Assembly (NCBI RefSeq): GCF_000157895.3
Contig: NC_022663.1
Location: forward strand, 2,976,001-3,040,000
DNA from: Mycobacterium kansasii ATCC 12478
GTDB lineage: Bacteria; Actinomycetota; Actinomycetes; Mycobacteriales; Mycobacteriaceae
Direction: 5' to 3'
Length of the DNA stretch: 64,000 nt
How positions within the stretch are numbered: the first letter of the stretch is position 1; every line of letters starts with the position of its first letter. The position numbers and the translations under genes are program-made. Below are positions 34,735 through 43,606 of the stretch, piece after piece. The notes below the pieces were generated by a model, which saw only the letters and a list, made by a program, of their open reading frames with translations, was not told the origin of the DNA and did no database searches.

Positions 34735-36093
34735 TCAGAGGCCGACTGCGCGCTCCAGTTCCTTCAGCGAGGTCTCCAGGTGTCCGAGCACCCGCTGCAG
34801 GTGCGGGACGCTGCGGCGGCAGCCCACGAGTCCGAAGTCCAGACTGTCGGCGGTACTGGTCAAAGTGATGTTGAGCGCTTGACCGTCGAGCACGAGGGAC
34901 ATCGGGTAGTTGCCGACCATTTTGGCGCCGTTGCAGTATCGCGGCTCGCGCACGCCGGGCACGTTCGAGATGCACACGTTGAACGGCGGCGGAGTCATCT
35001 TGGTCAGGCCGGGCAGGGTATTGAGCGCGGCCGGGCTCAACAGCAGCAGTGACAGCGCCATCGCTTGCGCCCGAGGCAGCTGTGACAGGACTTTCTTGTT
35101 GTCGCGCATCGACGCATGAATGACGTCCAGACGGTCGGCCGGGTCGTCGAGGTGGGTAGCCAGGTTGCACAACACCGCCCCGACCATATTTCCACCCACC
35201 GAGTCGTGATCGTTGCGAAGGCTTACCGGCACCATCGCCACCAGCGGCGCCTCCGGCAGCGCGTCGTTGTCATCGAGGTAGGCCCGCAGCGCGCCGGCGC
35301 ACATCGCCAGCACGACGTCGTTAAGGCTCACTCCGGCAGCGTCTTTGACCGACTTGACCCGGTCCAACTCCCAGGACTGGGCCGCGCAGCGCCGCGCTCC
35401 GCCGACGGCGACATTGAGCATGGTGCGCGGCGTCCCGAAGGGCAATGTCAGCTGCTGTTCCAGCAACGCGGAACGGGCCAACCGAAGCGTCGACGGGGCA
35501 AGCCCACCAACGGATGCCAGCATTCCACCGAGCCGGTGCAACCGCCCGGGGCGCTGCCGGCCGCGAGGCGAGCGCATGGGCGCGGGTGACCACGCCGCCC
35601 GGAAGTCGGCGTCGTCGCGATCGGCCGAAAGTGACTGCCGCATCAGGGTGAGTCCGGATACGCCGTCGATCAGCGCGTGATGCATCTTCGAGTAGATCGC
35701 AAACCGCCCATCCTTGAGGCCTTCGATCACGTGTGTTTCCCACAGCGGCCGATGGCGATCGAGGAGGTTGGCGTGCAGCCTCGAGGTGAGCTCCAACAGC
35801 TCGCGCACCCGGCCCGGCGCCGGCAAGGCGGAGCGTCGCACGTGGTAGCCGAGGTCGACGTCGTTGTCGGTGGACCAGCCAACGTTGGCGATCGAGCCAT
35901 GCAAGGAACTCGGCCGCTTGCGGAAAAGCGGTGCTATGTCTTGGCATTCGAGCATCGTCCGGTGGGTCTCGCGCACGAATGCCCGGCCGGCGCCCGCAGG
36001 CGGCTGAAACAGCTGCAGCGCCCCGACGTGCAGCGGATGCTCGCGCGACTCCGCGGCCAGAAACAACGCGTCGACCGGTGACATCAGTTCCAT
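34735..36093 (-). CDS. WS/DGAT acyltransferase (Rv3740c type)
   Basis: 452 residues; paralogue of the tgs2 product at 14844. Catalytic HHALIDG at residues 138-144, then PPPFNVCISNVPG and DSLDFGLVGC in the C-terminal half. It should form triacylglycerol or wax esters from acyl-CoA. Gene order (PPE, this gene, then a flavin monooxygenase) matches Rv3740c. It lies 42 bp after the monooxygenase on the same strand; the two may be cotranscribed. Confidence 0.92.
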   Translation of the reverse strand: MELMSPVDALFLAAESREHPLHVGALQLFQPPAGAGRAFVRETHRTMLECQDIAPLFRKRPSSLHGSIANVGWSTDNDVDLGYHVRRSALPAPGRVRELLELTSRLHANLLDRHRPLWETHVIEGLKDGRFAIYSKMHHALIDGVSGLTLMRQSLSADRDDADFRAAWSPAPMRSPRGRQRPGRLHRLGGMLASVGGLAPSTLRLARSALLEQQLTLPFGTPRTMLNVAVGGARRCAAQSWELDRVKSVKDAAGVSLNDVVLAMCAGALRAYLDDNDALPEAPLVAMVPVSLRNDHDSVGGNMVGAVLCNLATHLDDPADRLDVIHASMRDNKKVLSQLPRAQAMALSLLLLSPAALNTLPGLTKMTPPPFNVCISNVPGVREPRYCNGAKMVGNYPMSLVLDGQALNITLTSTADSLDFGLVGCRRSVPHLQRVLGHLETSLKELERAVGL

Positions 36094-36135
36094 ACGTGTA
36101 CTCCCCTCATGGCCCCTGGGCCGGTTAGCGGCCGG

Positions 36136-37647
36136 TCAGCCCGTCAAGGCCAACTCGGACGTGTCGGCGCCGGCCGACGTGGTGAAGCGCAGGTGGTCAT
36201 CGTCGACCGGGCCCTCGCGCAACATTTTTCGGTCCGCCTGGTAGTCCATGCAGACCTGCCATGGTCCTTCGGTGCCCTGGTGCGGGAACTGGGCCACCGC
36301 CCGCCGGACGTAGCCGGCGGACAAGTCCAGGAACGGCCGGGTCGACATTGCCCCGGGCACCTGCGGGCAGCAGACATCGTGTCCGTTGGCGTCCATGTGG
36401 GCCAGCAGCCGGCAGAAGTGCTCACATACCAGCCCGACCTTGAGCGTCCACGACGAGTTGGTGTAGCCGAACATGTAGGCGAAGTTGGGGACGTCGCTGA
36501 GCAGAAAGCTCTTGAACGCCACCTTTTCCGAGACGTCGACGGCGGTGCCGTCCACCGAGAGCTTGATCCCGCCGAACGCCAACAGGTTCAAACCCGTTGC
36601 GGTGACCACGATGTCGGCCTCCAGCTCCCGGCCGGACGCCAGGCGGATCCCGCGCTCGGTGAAGGTGTCGATCCGTTCGGTGACCACCGAAGCCCGGCCC
36701 TCGCGGATGGCCCGGAACATATCGGCGTCGGGCACTGCGCACAGCCGTTGGTCCCACGGGTTGTACGCCGGCCGGAAGTGCTCGTCGACCGGATACCCGG
36801 CCGGCAATTGCCGTGCGTTGAGGTGACGGATCAGCCGCCGGGCGGCCTGCGGATACTGCTGGCAGAACCGCCAGACGAGTCGCTGCTTGGCGACGTTCTT
36901 CTTGCGGGTGAGGGCGTAGGCACGGTCGCGGCCGACCAGCTTGGGCAAGGTGTTGGCGATGCGGTCCTTCGACGGCACCGGGACCACGTAGGTCGGCGAA
37001 CGCTGCAACATGGTCACGTGTCCGGCGGACTCGGCCATGGCCGGCACCAGGGTGACCGCGGTTGCGCCGCTGCCGATGATCACCACCCGCTTACCGCGGT
37101 AGTCCAGGTCTTCGGGCCAGTGCTGGGGGTGCACGATCTGCCCGCTAAACCGTTGCCGGCCGGGAAATTCCGGCGTATAGCCCGCGTCGTAGCGGTAGTA
37201 GCCGCTGGCGCAGAAGAACCATCCGCAACTCATGGTCACCCGTTCGCCGCAAGCCTGACCATCGCGCAAGCGCTCGATCTGCACTAGCCAGCGTGCGTCA
37301 CGGCTGGACCAGGCCGCCTCGATCACCTTGTGCCCGAACCGGATCGCCGTTCCGATGCCGTTCTCGGCCACCGCCTGGCGAAGGTAGGACATGATGGCGT
37401 CCGAACTGGCGATTGCCTTGTCGTTCTCCCACGCCTTGAACTCGTAGCTGAACGTGTGCAGATCGGAGTCCGACCGAATTCCCGGATACCGGAACAGGTC
37501 CCATGTCCCGCCGATATCGCCGCGGGCCTCCACGATGGCGAACGTCTTGGCCGGCTGCATTGTCCGCAGGTAGTAAGCAGCGCCGATGCCCGAGATACCG
37601 GCACCAACTATCAACACGTCGACGTGCTCGATGCTGCTGGATTCCAT
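36136..37647 (-). CDS. Baeyer-Villiger-type flavin monooxygenase (Rv3741c/Rv3742c type)
   Basis: 503 residues. FAD motif IVGAGISGIG (13-22), GGTWDLFRYPGIRSD, the BVMO fingerprint F-x-G-x3-H-x3-W-P at 167-178, and a second Rossmann motif VVIIGSGATAVTL (about 188-200) are all intact. Such enzymes insert oxygen beside a ketone using NADPH; EthA is a well-known relative. In M. tuberculosis the equivalent is annotated as two split genes, Rv3741c and Rv3742c; here it is one ORF. ATG at 37647 precedes the FAD motif by 12 residues. Confidence 0.9.
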   Translation of the reverse strand: MESSSIEHVDVLIVGAGISGIGAAYYLRTMQPAKTFAIVEARGDIGGTWDLFRYPGIRSDSDLHTFSYEFKAWENDKAIASSDAIMSYLRQAVAENGIGTAIRFGHKVIEAAWSSRDARWLVQIERLRDGQACGERVTMSCGWFFCASGYYRYDAGYTPEFPGRQRFSGQIVHPQHWPEDLDYRGKRVVIIGSGATAVTLVPAMAESAGHVTMLQRSPTYVVPVPSKDRIANTLPKLVGRDRAYALTRKKNVAKQRLVWRFCQQYPQAARRLIRHLNARQLPAGYPVDEHFRPAYNPWDQRLCAVPDADMFRAIREGRASVVTERIDTFTERGIRLASGRELEADIVVTATGLNLLAFGGIKLSVDGTAVDVSEKVAFKSFLLSDVPNFAYMFGYTNSSWTLKVGLVCEHFCRLLAHMDANGHDVCCPQVPGAMSTRPFLDLSAGYVRRAVAQFPHQGTEGPWQVCMDYQADRKMLREGPVDDDHLRFTTSAGADTSELALTG

Positions 37648-37931
37648 GTGGGTGTCCTGTTCGGATGGGATCTGCCCCGCGGACCTCACCGTCCGAGGGG
37701 AGGTGGCTGAACCGTCGAACACACCTTGCCGCACATCGCAGCGTCGCGTCTTGACAGCAGGGGACAATATTTTGACACTTGAGGACAGGCGTTTGTGGTC
37801 TGGACCACATCGACACAAGGCCTCGGTGCCACGGTAACGACGTTGCCGGCCGGCAAGGCATTGGATTCAAGCGGCCACAACCCTGGCGGCAATCTGGACA
37901 CGGCCCGACAAGCGCAGCGGCCGGAAGCGCG

Positions 37932-38330
37932 CTACAAGTCGGTCAGGTCGTCGGGCACGTCGACGGAGTGCTCTTTCAGCGTCTCGAGCGCGACCACCTC
38001 GAGGGTGCGCTCGTGGGTGGCGGCCAGTACCACTGGAGCGGCGCAGCCATCATGGTGGGCCCGTAGCCAATTCATCGCGGTCACACACCAGCGATCGCCC
38101 GGCAGCAGCCCGGGAAAGCGGTACTCGGGAACGGGCGTCGACAGGTCGTTGCCGATCGAGCGCTGATGCTCGAGGAATTCGGCGGTCACGACGGCGCAGA
38201 TGGTGTGCCGGCCCAGGTCTTCTGGCCCGGTGGAACAGCAGCCGTCTCGATAGAAGCCGGTCAGCGGGTCGGTACCGCACGGTTGCAGGGAGCCGCCGAG
38301 CACGTTGCGGTCAGGCTGGCGTTCAGACAC
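37932..38330 (-). CDS. DUF2237 family protein
   Basis: 132 residues. The DUF2237 hallmark spans most of the protein: RNVLGGSLQPCGTDPLTGFYRDGCC, GPEDLGRHTICAVVTAEFL, GNDLSTPVPEYRFPGLLPGDRWCV. Conserved Cys and Asp residues may bind metal. No function is established that I can state. GTG start. It sits 64 bp downstream of PE34 on the same strand. Confidence 0.9.
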   Translation of the reverse strand: MSERQPDRNVLGGSLQPCGTDPLTGFYRDGCCSTGPEDLGRHTICAVVTAEFLEHQRSIGNDLSTPVPEYRFPGLLPGDRWCVTAMNWLRAHHDGCAAPVVLAATHERTLEVVALETLKEHSVDVPDDLTDL

Positions 38331-38394
38331 CTGCCCAGTATCGCGCTTTCCGGCCGTGGATCCGCGAAGCCGCGACCGGTATGCCGTGCTGCGG

Positions 38395-38730
38395 CTACCC
38401 GGCCGCCATCCGGAAGCCGGGCAGCAGTCCCACGCCGGTCAGGCTGGTGGCCGCGGTGGTGTCGACATCGGTGTACATCCGCGCGATGTCGGCGAAGGCC
38501 TCTCCGGCCCGGCGCAGCTCTTCTTGCGCCGCTTGATTGAGAGCCAGCAGCTGAGCGGCCTCCGCCGTGAACGCGGCCACCGCCTGGGCCGAGACTTCGT
38601 CGGCACCTGCGGGCAGCAGCGAGGTCAGCGGGGTCGATGCCGTCGCACCGGCCTGCAGTCCTTGGGAGGCGTTGTCGGCAACCTGCGCACCGATGTCGGC
38701 GGCTGCCGGATCGATAGACATCGACTGCAT
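38395..38730 (-). CDS. PE34: PE-family protein PE34
   Basis: 111 residues, equal in length to M. tuberculosis PE34 (Rv3746c). PE domain (DPAAADIGAQVADNASQGLQ) and the ESX export motif YxxxD (YTDVD) near residue 89. Unlike most PE proteins it has no neighbouring PPE partner in the same operon, so it may pair with one elsewhere or be orphaned. A second in-frame ATG is at 38721. Confidence 0.88.
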   Translation of the reverse strand: MQSMSIDPAAADIGAQVADNASQGLQAGATASTPLTSLLPAGADEVSAQAVAAFTAEAAQLLALNQAAQEELRRAGEAFADIARMYTDVDTTAATSLTGVGLLPGFRMAAG

Positions 38731-39143
38731 GTGTTTCTCCTGTATAGCGCCAGTCAGTGGTGGTCAGCGACGAGGTAACCGGGGCTTTAAACGATGTCAG
38801 TAGCGATAGTAGTACTAAGGAATAGTTTTCATATGCAAATCTCGAAAATCGGCCCTGCCTAACAACTCCGTGGCCCACTGTTCGGTGAGCCTTGGCATCG
38901 CCACGGCTCGAAAGCCGCCCTCGAAAGCGGCCCTCGAAAGCGGCGGGGGCCGGATAACGTTCGTGGCGGCGTGCCGCACGTCTGCGCCCAACCTCCGCAT
39001 AATCCACGGTCTTAGCACCGTTTCGGTTCACCTGCACCCCAAAAAATTTCGCGGGCCAACGGGGCCGGCACCGACATGGGCGATCGCCGTCAAGGGCCAG
39101 ATTGGCCCCTCGGGTTCACTGGCTGCGTGTTAGGTTCAGCGGC
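38731..39143. other. Intergenic region between divergent PE34 and Rv3747-type gene
   Basis: No convincing gene. Around 38790-38860 the sequence is locally A/T-rich and could hold the PE34 promoter. Three imperfect tandem copies of a 13-bp unit (CTCGAAAGCSGCC) occur at 38907-38945. The rest is ordinary GC-rich DNA. Confidence 0.5.
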
Positions 39144-39530
39144 GTGATACTTACGGGTGCCTTCCTGGCCGACGCCGCCGCCGTGGTGGACAACAAACTC
39201 AACGTGCAGGGCGGCGTGCTGTCGCGATTTGCGGTCGGTCCGGACCGGTTGGCCCGGTTTGTCTTGGTGGTGCTCACGCAGTCGGAGCCGGGCAGTTCCG
39301 ACGACCGCCAGCTCAACATCGAGGCAAGGCCTCCCGCGGATGCCGAGGCGATACGCCTGCAGTTCGAAGTGCCCGAAGCGGCGGTCGCCGAGTTTCCCGG
39401 GTTCGCCTTCTTCGAGATCCAGCTGCGCTTGCCCGTCGACGGCCGTTGGGTGTTGGTCGTGACCGCCGACACCGGAGCGATCTCGCTCCCGGTACTGGTC
39501 AGCGAGATGCCACCGTCGTTCGGCTTCTAG
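39144..39530 (+). CDS. Small conserved protein (Rv3747 type, DUF6941-like)
   Basis: 128 residues from a GTG; matches Rv3747 in length. Layout AFLADAAAVVDNKLNVQGGVL, RFVLVVLTQSEPG, FAFFEIQLRLPVDGRWVLVV with a C-terminal ISLPVLV is shared with the gene at 44049, so they are paralogues, likely beta-sandwich proteins. No signal peptide or enzymatic motif. Function unknown. Confidence 0.8.
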   Translation: MILTGAFLADAAAVVDNKLNVQGGVLSRFAVGPDRLARFVLVVLTQSEPGSSDDRQLNIEARPPADAEAIRLQFEVPEAAVAEFPGFAFFEIQLRLPVDGRWVLVVTADTGAISLPVLVSEMPPSFGF

Positions 39531-39614
39531 GCCGACACGGGGCGCTCAGCGCAGCTCGGTGCCGGTGAGCGACTGCTCCGGCGGCCGCGCCTCGCCGGCC
39601 GGCTGCATCGACAA

Positions 39615-40364
39615 TCAGACGCAGTCCGAGGCGCCGTCGACGACGAAGACGGCGCCGGTGGTGTAGCTGCTGTGCTCGGTGCACAAGAAGGCGACTATGG
39701 GCGCGATCTCGCTGACCGATCCGAAACGTCGCAACGGAATATGAGCCAATTCCGCCGCCACCAACTCGGGTGCGATGTGCATCGGTGCGGTCATCGGGGT
39801 ATCGATGGTGCCCGGTGCCACCGCGTTCACCCGGATTCCCATCGGGGCCCACTTGACCGCGAGATTCCTGGTGATCGAGATGATCCCCGCCTTGGCGGCG
39901 CCGTAGCCGGGTACCAGCGGCACCGCTCGCAGCGCGGACATGGATGCCATGTTGACCACGCTGGCACCCCCGGACGCCGTCGACGCCTTCAATGCGCGGC
40001 GAAGTCCCACGGTTAATCGGTAGGGACCGGTCAGGTTGAGAGTCACCGACGTGTCGAACCCATCCGGCTTGGTTTCGTCGAGCCCGCCGGGGAAGTTCGC
40101 GCCGGCGTTGTTGACCAGCACGTCCAGTCGGGGGAAACGCTGAGCCAGCTGGTCCACCGAATCGGCATCGACCAGGTGCAGCCGGTGATACGTCATGCCC
40201 GACAGGTCTGTCTCGTACTCGGCCGCGGCCGGCCTGGTTCCGGTGACCGCGACCTCGGCCCCGGCATCGCGGAACAGCGTCGCGATCGCGTGTCCGATTC
40301 CGCTGGTGCCGCCGGTGATCAGGGCGGTGGTCCCGGTGAAGTCGAAACTCACCCGCGCGGTCAT
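39615..40364 (-). CDS. Short-chain dehydrogenase/reductase
   Basis: 249-residue classical SDR. Cofactor motif GGTSGIG near residue 18, NNAG near residue 80, catalytic Ser region and Y-G-A-A-K (GYGAAKAG) near residue 160. Probable alcohol or ketone oxidoreductase using NAD(P). ATG overlaps the stop of the upstream metallo-hydrolase by 4 bp, so the two are coupled. Third gene in the sulfotransferase-hydrolase-SDR unit; substrate unknown but may be an alcohol released by the hydrolase. Confidence 0.88.
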   Translation of the reverse strand: MTARVSFDFTGTTALITGGTSGIGHAIATLFRDAGAEVAVTGTRPAAAEYETDLSGMTYHRLHLVDADSVDQLAQRFPRLDVLVNNAGANFPGGLDETKPDGFDTSVTLNLTGPYRLTVGLRRALKASTASGGASVVNMASMSALRAVPLVPGYGAAKAGIISITRNLAVKWAPMGIRVNAVAPGTIDTPMTAPMHIAPELVAAELAHIPLRRFGSVSEIAPIVAFLCTEHSSYTTGAVFVVDGASDCV

Positions 40365-41593
40365 GAGTTGCTCGCTATCTGATGCTTGAGCCATGCGCTT
40401 TCCCAGAAGTTCGTACTCTCGGCCAGCAGTGTCTGGTGGGCTTGTCTGAGCACTGCGCGCGCCTGATCGTCGGGCACCAACTCGGCGAGGTGGATGGCGT
40501 GCACCGGCCGGCCGGCGGCCAGGTGCGCGCGCGCCCTATCCAGGAGGGTGTCGGCGCCGGCCAGTTCGACCACGTCTGCCGCGACGGCGTCGAAGCCGAC
40601 AGGGTAGAGCTCGGTCGTCGAGCGATGATGAAACCAGCCCGAGTAGTTCTCCCAGATCGCCCGCACGTCCCAGGCGACCTTTCCGTAGCCTTGGCCCACG
40701 TCGTATTCCGGCGGCACGCTGATCTCACGCATCAGCGTCGCGACGTCCTTTCCGGCGTTCATCCCGGCAACGGTCTGGTCGTGGATGTACTGGATGGCGT
40801 TGCGCAGCCGGGTCAGCTCGGCATTGATGCGTTCGGCGCCGGTGATGGGCGCGAAGTGACCGGTCACCAGGAGTTCGGGTTGCAGGTCGCGGACCCGCTC
40901 GATCGAGGAGATGGCTGTCAGGGCGTCTCGGTAGCGGTCACCGCGTATGGTGACGAGGTTGGGCACGTGCCCGAACACCGGGCCGAAGGTGTTGCCGCAC
41001 AGGCATATTCGTTCGTCAGGCAGCCACACCACGAGTGAGTCGGTGGTTTCTCCGCCCGGAACCGCCAGCAGTTCGATCCGCCGGCCACCGACCTCCAGCG
41101 CGAGGCTGTCCTCGAAGTCCAGATCGACGGCCGGGACGCTCTGCGCGGGCAGGCGGGTGGTGCCCAGGCGGCGTTGAATCGCTTCGATGCCGGTCATCAG
41201 CGTGTCTTTGAAGGCGAAGGCGCTGCGGCTGGCCCGGTACCGGATGAGGCGTTCGTTGTCGTCGCGCCATAGGGTCCAATTCTCTTGCGCGACAACGACA
41301 GTATCGGGATCACGGACGCTGTCCAGACCGCCGACATGGTCGACGTGACCCTGGGTGAGGATGATGTAGCGTACCGGCGAGTTGTCGACGGCATCGAAGT
41401 TGGCGCGGTGCACCGGCCCCTCGAAACCCATGCCGGTGTTGACTATCACCCGGCCGTCCCCGGTGGTCAGCAAGTAGGCATTCGACAGGCCCGGCGAGCA
41501 CCACAGACCCGGCGCGAACTCCTCGGCCCGTTCGGCGGCCGCCGGGCGAATCTCGTCGGCGCCGGGCCGGCTGAGATAAACCGGTTCGAACAT
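40361..41593 (-). CDS. Metallo-beta-lactamase-fold hydrolase, alkyl-sulfatase-like
   Basis: 410 residues. Metal site TQGHVDHVGG with His83, Asp85 and His86, then GGETTDSLVVW and later His/Asp residues. The C-terminal EYDVGQGYGKVAWDVRAIWENYSGWFHH matches the dimerisation domain of alkyl sulfatases, but the SCP2-like C-terminal domain of full-length enzymes is missing. Likely cleaves a sulfate ester or a related ester with zinc. It starts 22 bp after the sulfotransferase stop on the same strand and is followed by the SDR. Confidence 0.83.
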   Translation of the reverse strand: MFEPVYLSRPGADEIRPAAAERAEEFAPGLWCSPGLSNAYLLTTGDGRVIVNTGMGFEGPVHRANFDAVDNSPVRYIILTQGHVDHVGGLDSVRDPDTVVVAQENWTLWRDDNERLIRYRASRSAFAFKDTLMTGIEAIQRRLGTTRLPAQSVPAVDLDFEDSLALEVGGRRIELLAVPGGETTDSLVVWLPDERICLCGNTFGPVFGHVPNLVTIRGDRYRDALTAISSIERVRDLQPELLVTGHFAPITGAERINAELTRLRNAIQYIHDQTVAGMNAGKDVATLMREISVPPEYDVGQGYGKVAWDVRAIWENYSGWFHHRSTTELYPVGFDAVAADVVELAGADTLLDRARAHLAAGRPVHAIHLAELVPDDQARAVLRQAHQTLLAESTNFWESAWLKHQIASNS

Positions 41594-41615
41594 CGCTGCG
41601 TTCTCCTTCGTCGGG

Positions 41616-42887
41616 TCAGGACTCGGCGTGGACGTCGAATCTGTCGATATAGAAGCCGAACCGTTCGCGCAGGCGCTCGGCCGAGATGCCGAAGTGGCGG
41701 TGCAGGTCGTAGCGGATTCGTCCGTGCTTGCCGCGCGGATTGCCGCCCAGGTACTGCTGAAAGCGTCCGCGTACCTCGGGAGTCAATTCGACTCCACCGC
41801 GCCGGTAAAGTTCTGCGAGCAAGGGCATTTCGTTGCCGTTGAGCCGGTGGAAGCCGACGTCGATGCTGCGCTCGGGCGGCACCAGGGCGCGGTCGCGCAC
41901 GCAGGCGCGCAGCAGCCGGTGCACTCGGTCAGTCCAGTAGTCCAGCAGCCAGTCGGCGTCGATGCTGTTGCGGCGCAGCCGGTCCGAGTAGGCCATCATG
42001 GTGACCGCCGACTGGATCACCGCGACGGGGTCGCGGTGGGTGAAAACGACGGTCGCGTCGGGGAAGGTCGCCATCATGGGGCCCAGTTGCTCGCAATGCT
42101 GCGGGCTCTTGAGCACCCAGGTGCGGGGGCCTCGCAAGAACGTCAATGCCCGCAACACTTTTTTCAGGTAGGCGTAATGACGGTGTTGGTCGAGTCCCAG
42201 ATAGTAGTCGCGCCAATCAGGCACTCGCGCATGCCATTCCAAGACATAGGAGGCCATATCCAGGTCGAGGAGCTCCACCTCCTCTTCGATGGCCTCGGGG
42301 AAGCGGTCATGCATGGCGGCCACCACCGGCGCGGTGACCATGAGTGCGTCATGCTCGTGCTTGGCTCGGGCGTAGCGAGGGTCTACTCCGAAGATGTCGG
42401 GGCCCTGGCCGCGGGCCGGGATGGGTTCCTGGCTTTCCCAGTACGGCAGTGCGCGCCGGCGTGGATCGGCGGCGATGAGGTTGACCAGGTGGGTGGTGCC
42501 CGATCGCGGCATCCCGACCACGATGAAGGGCTTCTCGATCGGGATCGATTCGATCTCGGGATACCGCTTGATCAGGTCGGTCAACGACAAGCGGTTGCGC
42601 AGCAGTCGAATCACTCGTTGCCGCAAGGTGCCGCGGGTGAGCTGGGTCAGGCCGGTGTCGCCGTCGATGGCCGCCACGTGCGCGGCCAGCCGGTCGCCGA
42701 AGCCGTCGGTGTCGTCCAGGTCGTCGGCTCCTGCCTGGTCGATCGCTTCGGCCAGCATCCGGTCGATGTCGAGTTCGACGGGCCGCGACTCGGTGAAGTT
42801 CAGCACCTGGCGCTGGACATCGCTCAGCGTGGGTGACGTCAGATCGTCGAAGTCGATGTCCTGGGTGTCACCGCCCGTAAGGTCCAC
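41616..42887 (-). CDS. Sulfotransferase family protein
   Basis: 423 residues from the GTG at 42887. PAPS-binding loop GMPRSGTTHL and a 3'-phosphate-type segment (FTHRDPVAVIQS) are present, typical of mycobacterial Sulfotransfer_3 proteins that sulfate lipids or glycans. Upstream in-frame coding sequence to 43124 overlaps the divergent TM2 gene and lacks homology, so it is excluded. Sits beside a sulfatase-like hydrolase in one operon, which could make a cycle of sulfation and desulfation. Confidence 0.83.
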   Translation of the reverse strand: MDLTGGDTQDIDFDDLTSPTLSDVQRQVLNFTESRPVELDIDRMLAEAIDQAGADDLDDTDGFGDRLAAHVAAIDGDTGLTQLTRGTLRQRVIRLLRNRLSLTDLIKRYPEIESIPIEKPFIVVGMPRSGTTHLVNLIAADPRRRALPYWESQEPIPARGQGPDIFGVDPRYARAKHEHDALMVTAPVVAAMHDRFPEAIEEEVELLDLDMASYVLEWHARVPDWRDYYLGLDQHRHYAYLKKVLRALTFLRGPRTWVLKSPQHCEQLGPMMATFPDATVVFTHRDPVAVIQSAVTMMAYSDRLRRNSIDADWLLDYWTDRVHRLLRACVRDRALVPPERSIDVGFHRLNGNEMPLLAELYRRGGVELTPEVRGRFQQYLGGNPRGKHGRIRYDLHRHFGISAERLRERFGFYIDRFDVHAES

Positions 42888-43048
42888 CGGGTCCCCACTC
42901 CCACGCGTCGATCGGAGTCGATCGATATGTGCCTCAGACGGTAGCCGGTGCTGCGCCGCCGTAGCACAGGCAGGTCGACCAGCATGCGGCGGTGCGTGCC
43001 CGGCCGCCCGGTAGCTTTGAGGTCCGCGATAGGAAATGGGGGGCAGTG

Positions 43049-43528
43049 ATGTCGATACCGAACCAACCTCGAGACCCATCCAGCGGGCCGCCTTGGGGCG
43101 AACAGCCGCATGGCTACGGACCACCGCCGAATCCCCATGTTCCTTCCCAGTGGGGCTATCCGGGTCAGCCGCAGCCCGCCAACCCGGCTTACCCCTACCC
43201 CGGTTTCCCCGGCTACCACCCGGCGGGGAACCCGTACGCGCCTTATGGGCACGATGCCGCCAGCGGCGTGCCTTTGTCCGACAAGTCTGCTGTGACTGCC
43301 GGACTCTTGCAGCTGTTCTTCGGCTTCCTCGGCATCGGCCGTTTCTACATCGGATCGATTCCGATAGCCGTCACACAGCTGAGCCTTGGCCTGCTCGGCA
43401 TCGTCCTGACCATGTTCTGCTTCGTCGGTTTCCCGATCTTGGTTGGTGTTGTGGTCTGGACCTTTGTCGACGCGATCATGATGTTCACCGGCAGCGTGAC
43501 CGACGAATACGGCCGAAAGCTGCGCTGA
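43049..43528 (+). CDS. TM2-domain membrane protein
   Basis: 159 residues. The first 75 are Pro/Gly/Tyr-rich (PNPHVPSQWGYPGQPQPANP) and cytoplasmic or disordered; the C-terminal part has the TM2 pattern: charged start, LFFGFLGIGRFYIGS, then two helices ending with VWTFVDAIMMF. TM2 proteins are small membrane proteins of unknown role. Promoter region is shared with the divergent sulfotransferase. Confidence 0.85.
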   Translation: MSIPNQPRDPSSGPPWGEQPHGYGPPPNPHVPSQWGYPGQPQPANPAYPYPGFPGYHPAGNPYAPYGHDAASGVPLSDKSAVTAGLLQLFFGFLGIGRFYIGSIPIAVTQLSLGLLGIVLTMFCFVGFPILVGVVVWTFVDAIMMFTGSVTDEYGRKLR

Positions 43529-43606
43529 AGCGCCAGGCGCGGCGACGAAACGGTACCCTGCACCGGAGGCCAGGCCGGCGCTCATTTCGGCAGGAAAGGT
43601 TGTGCG

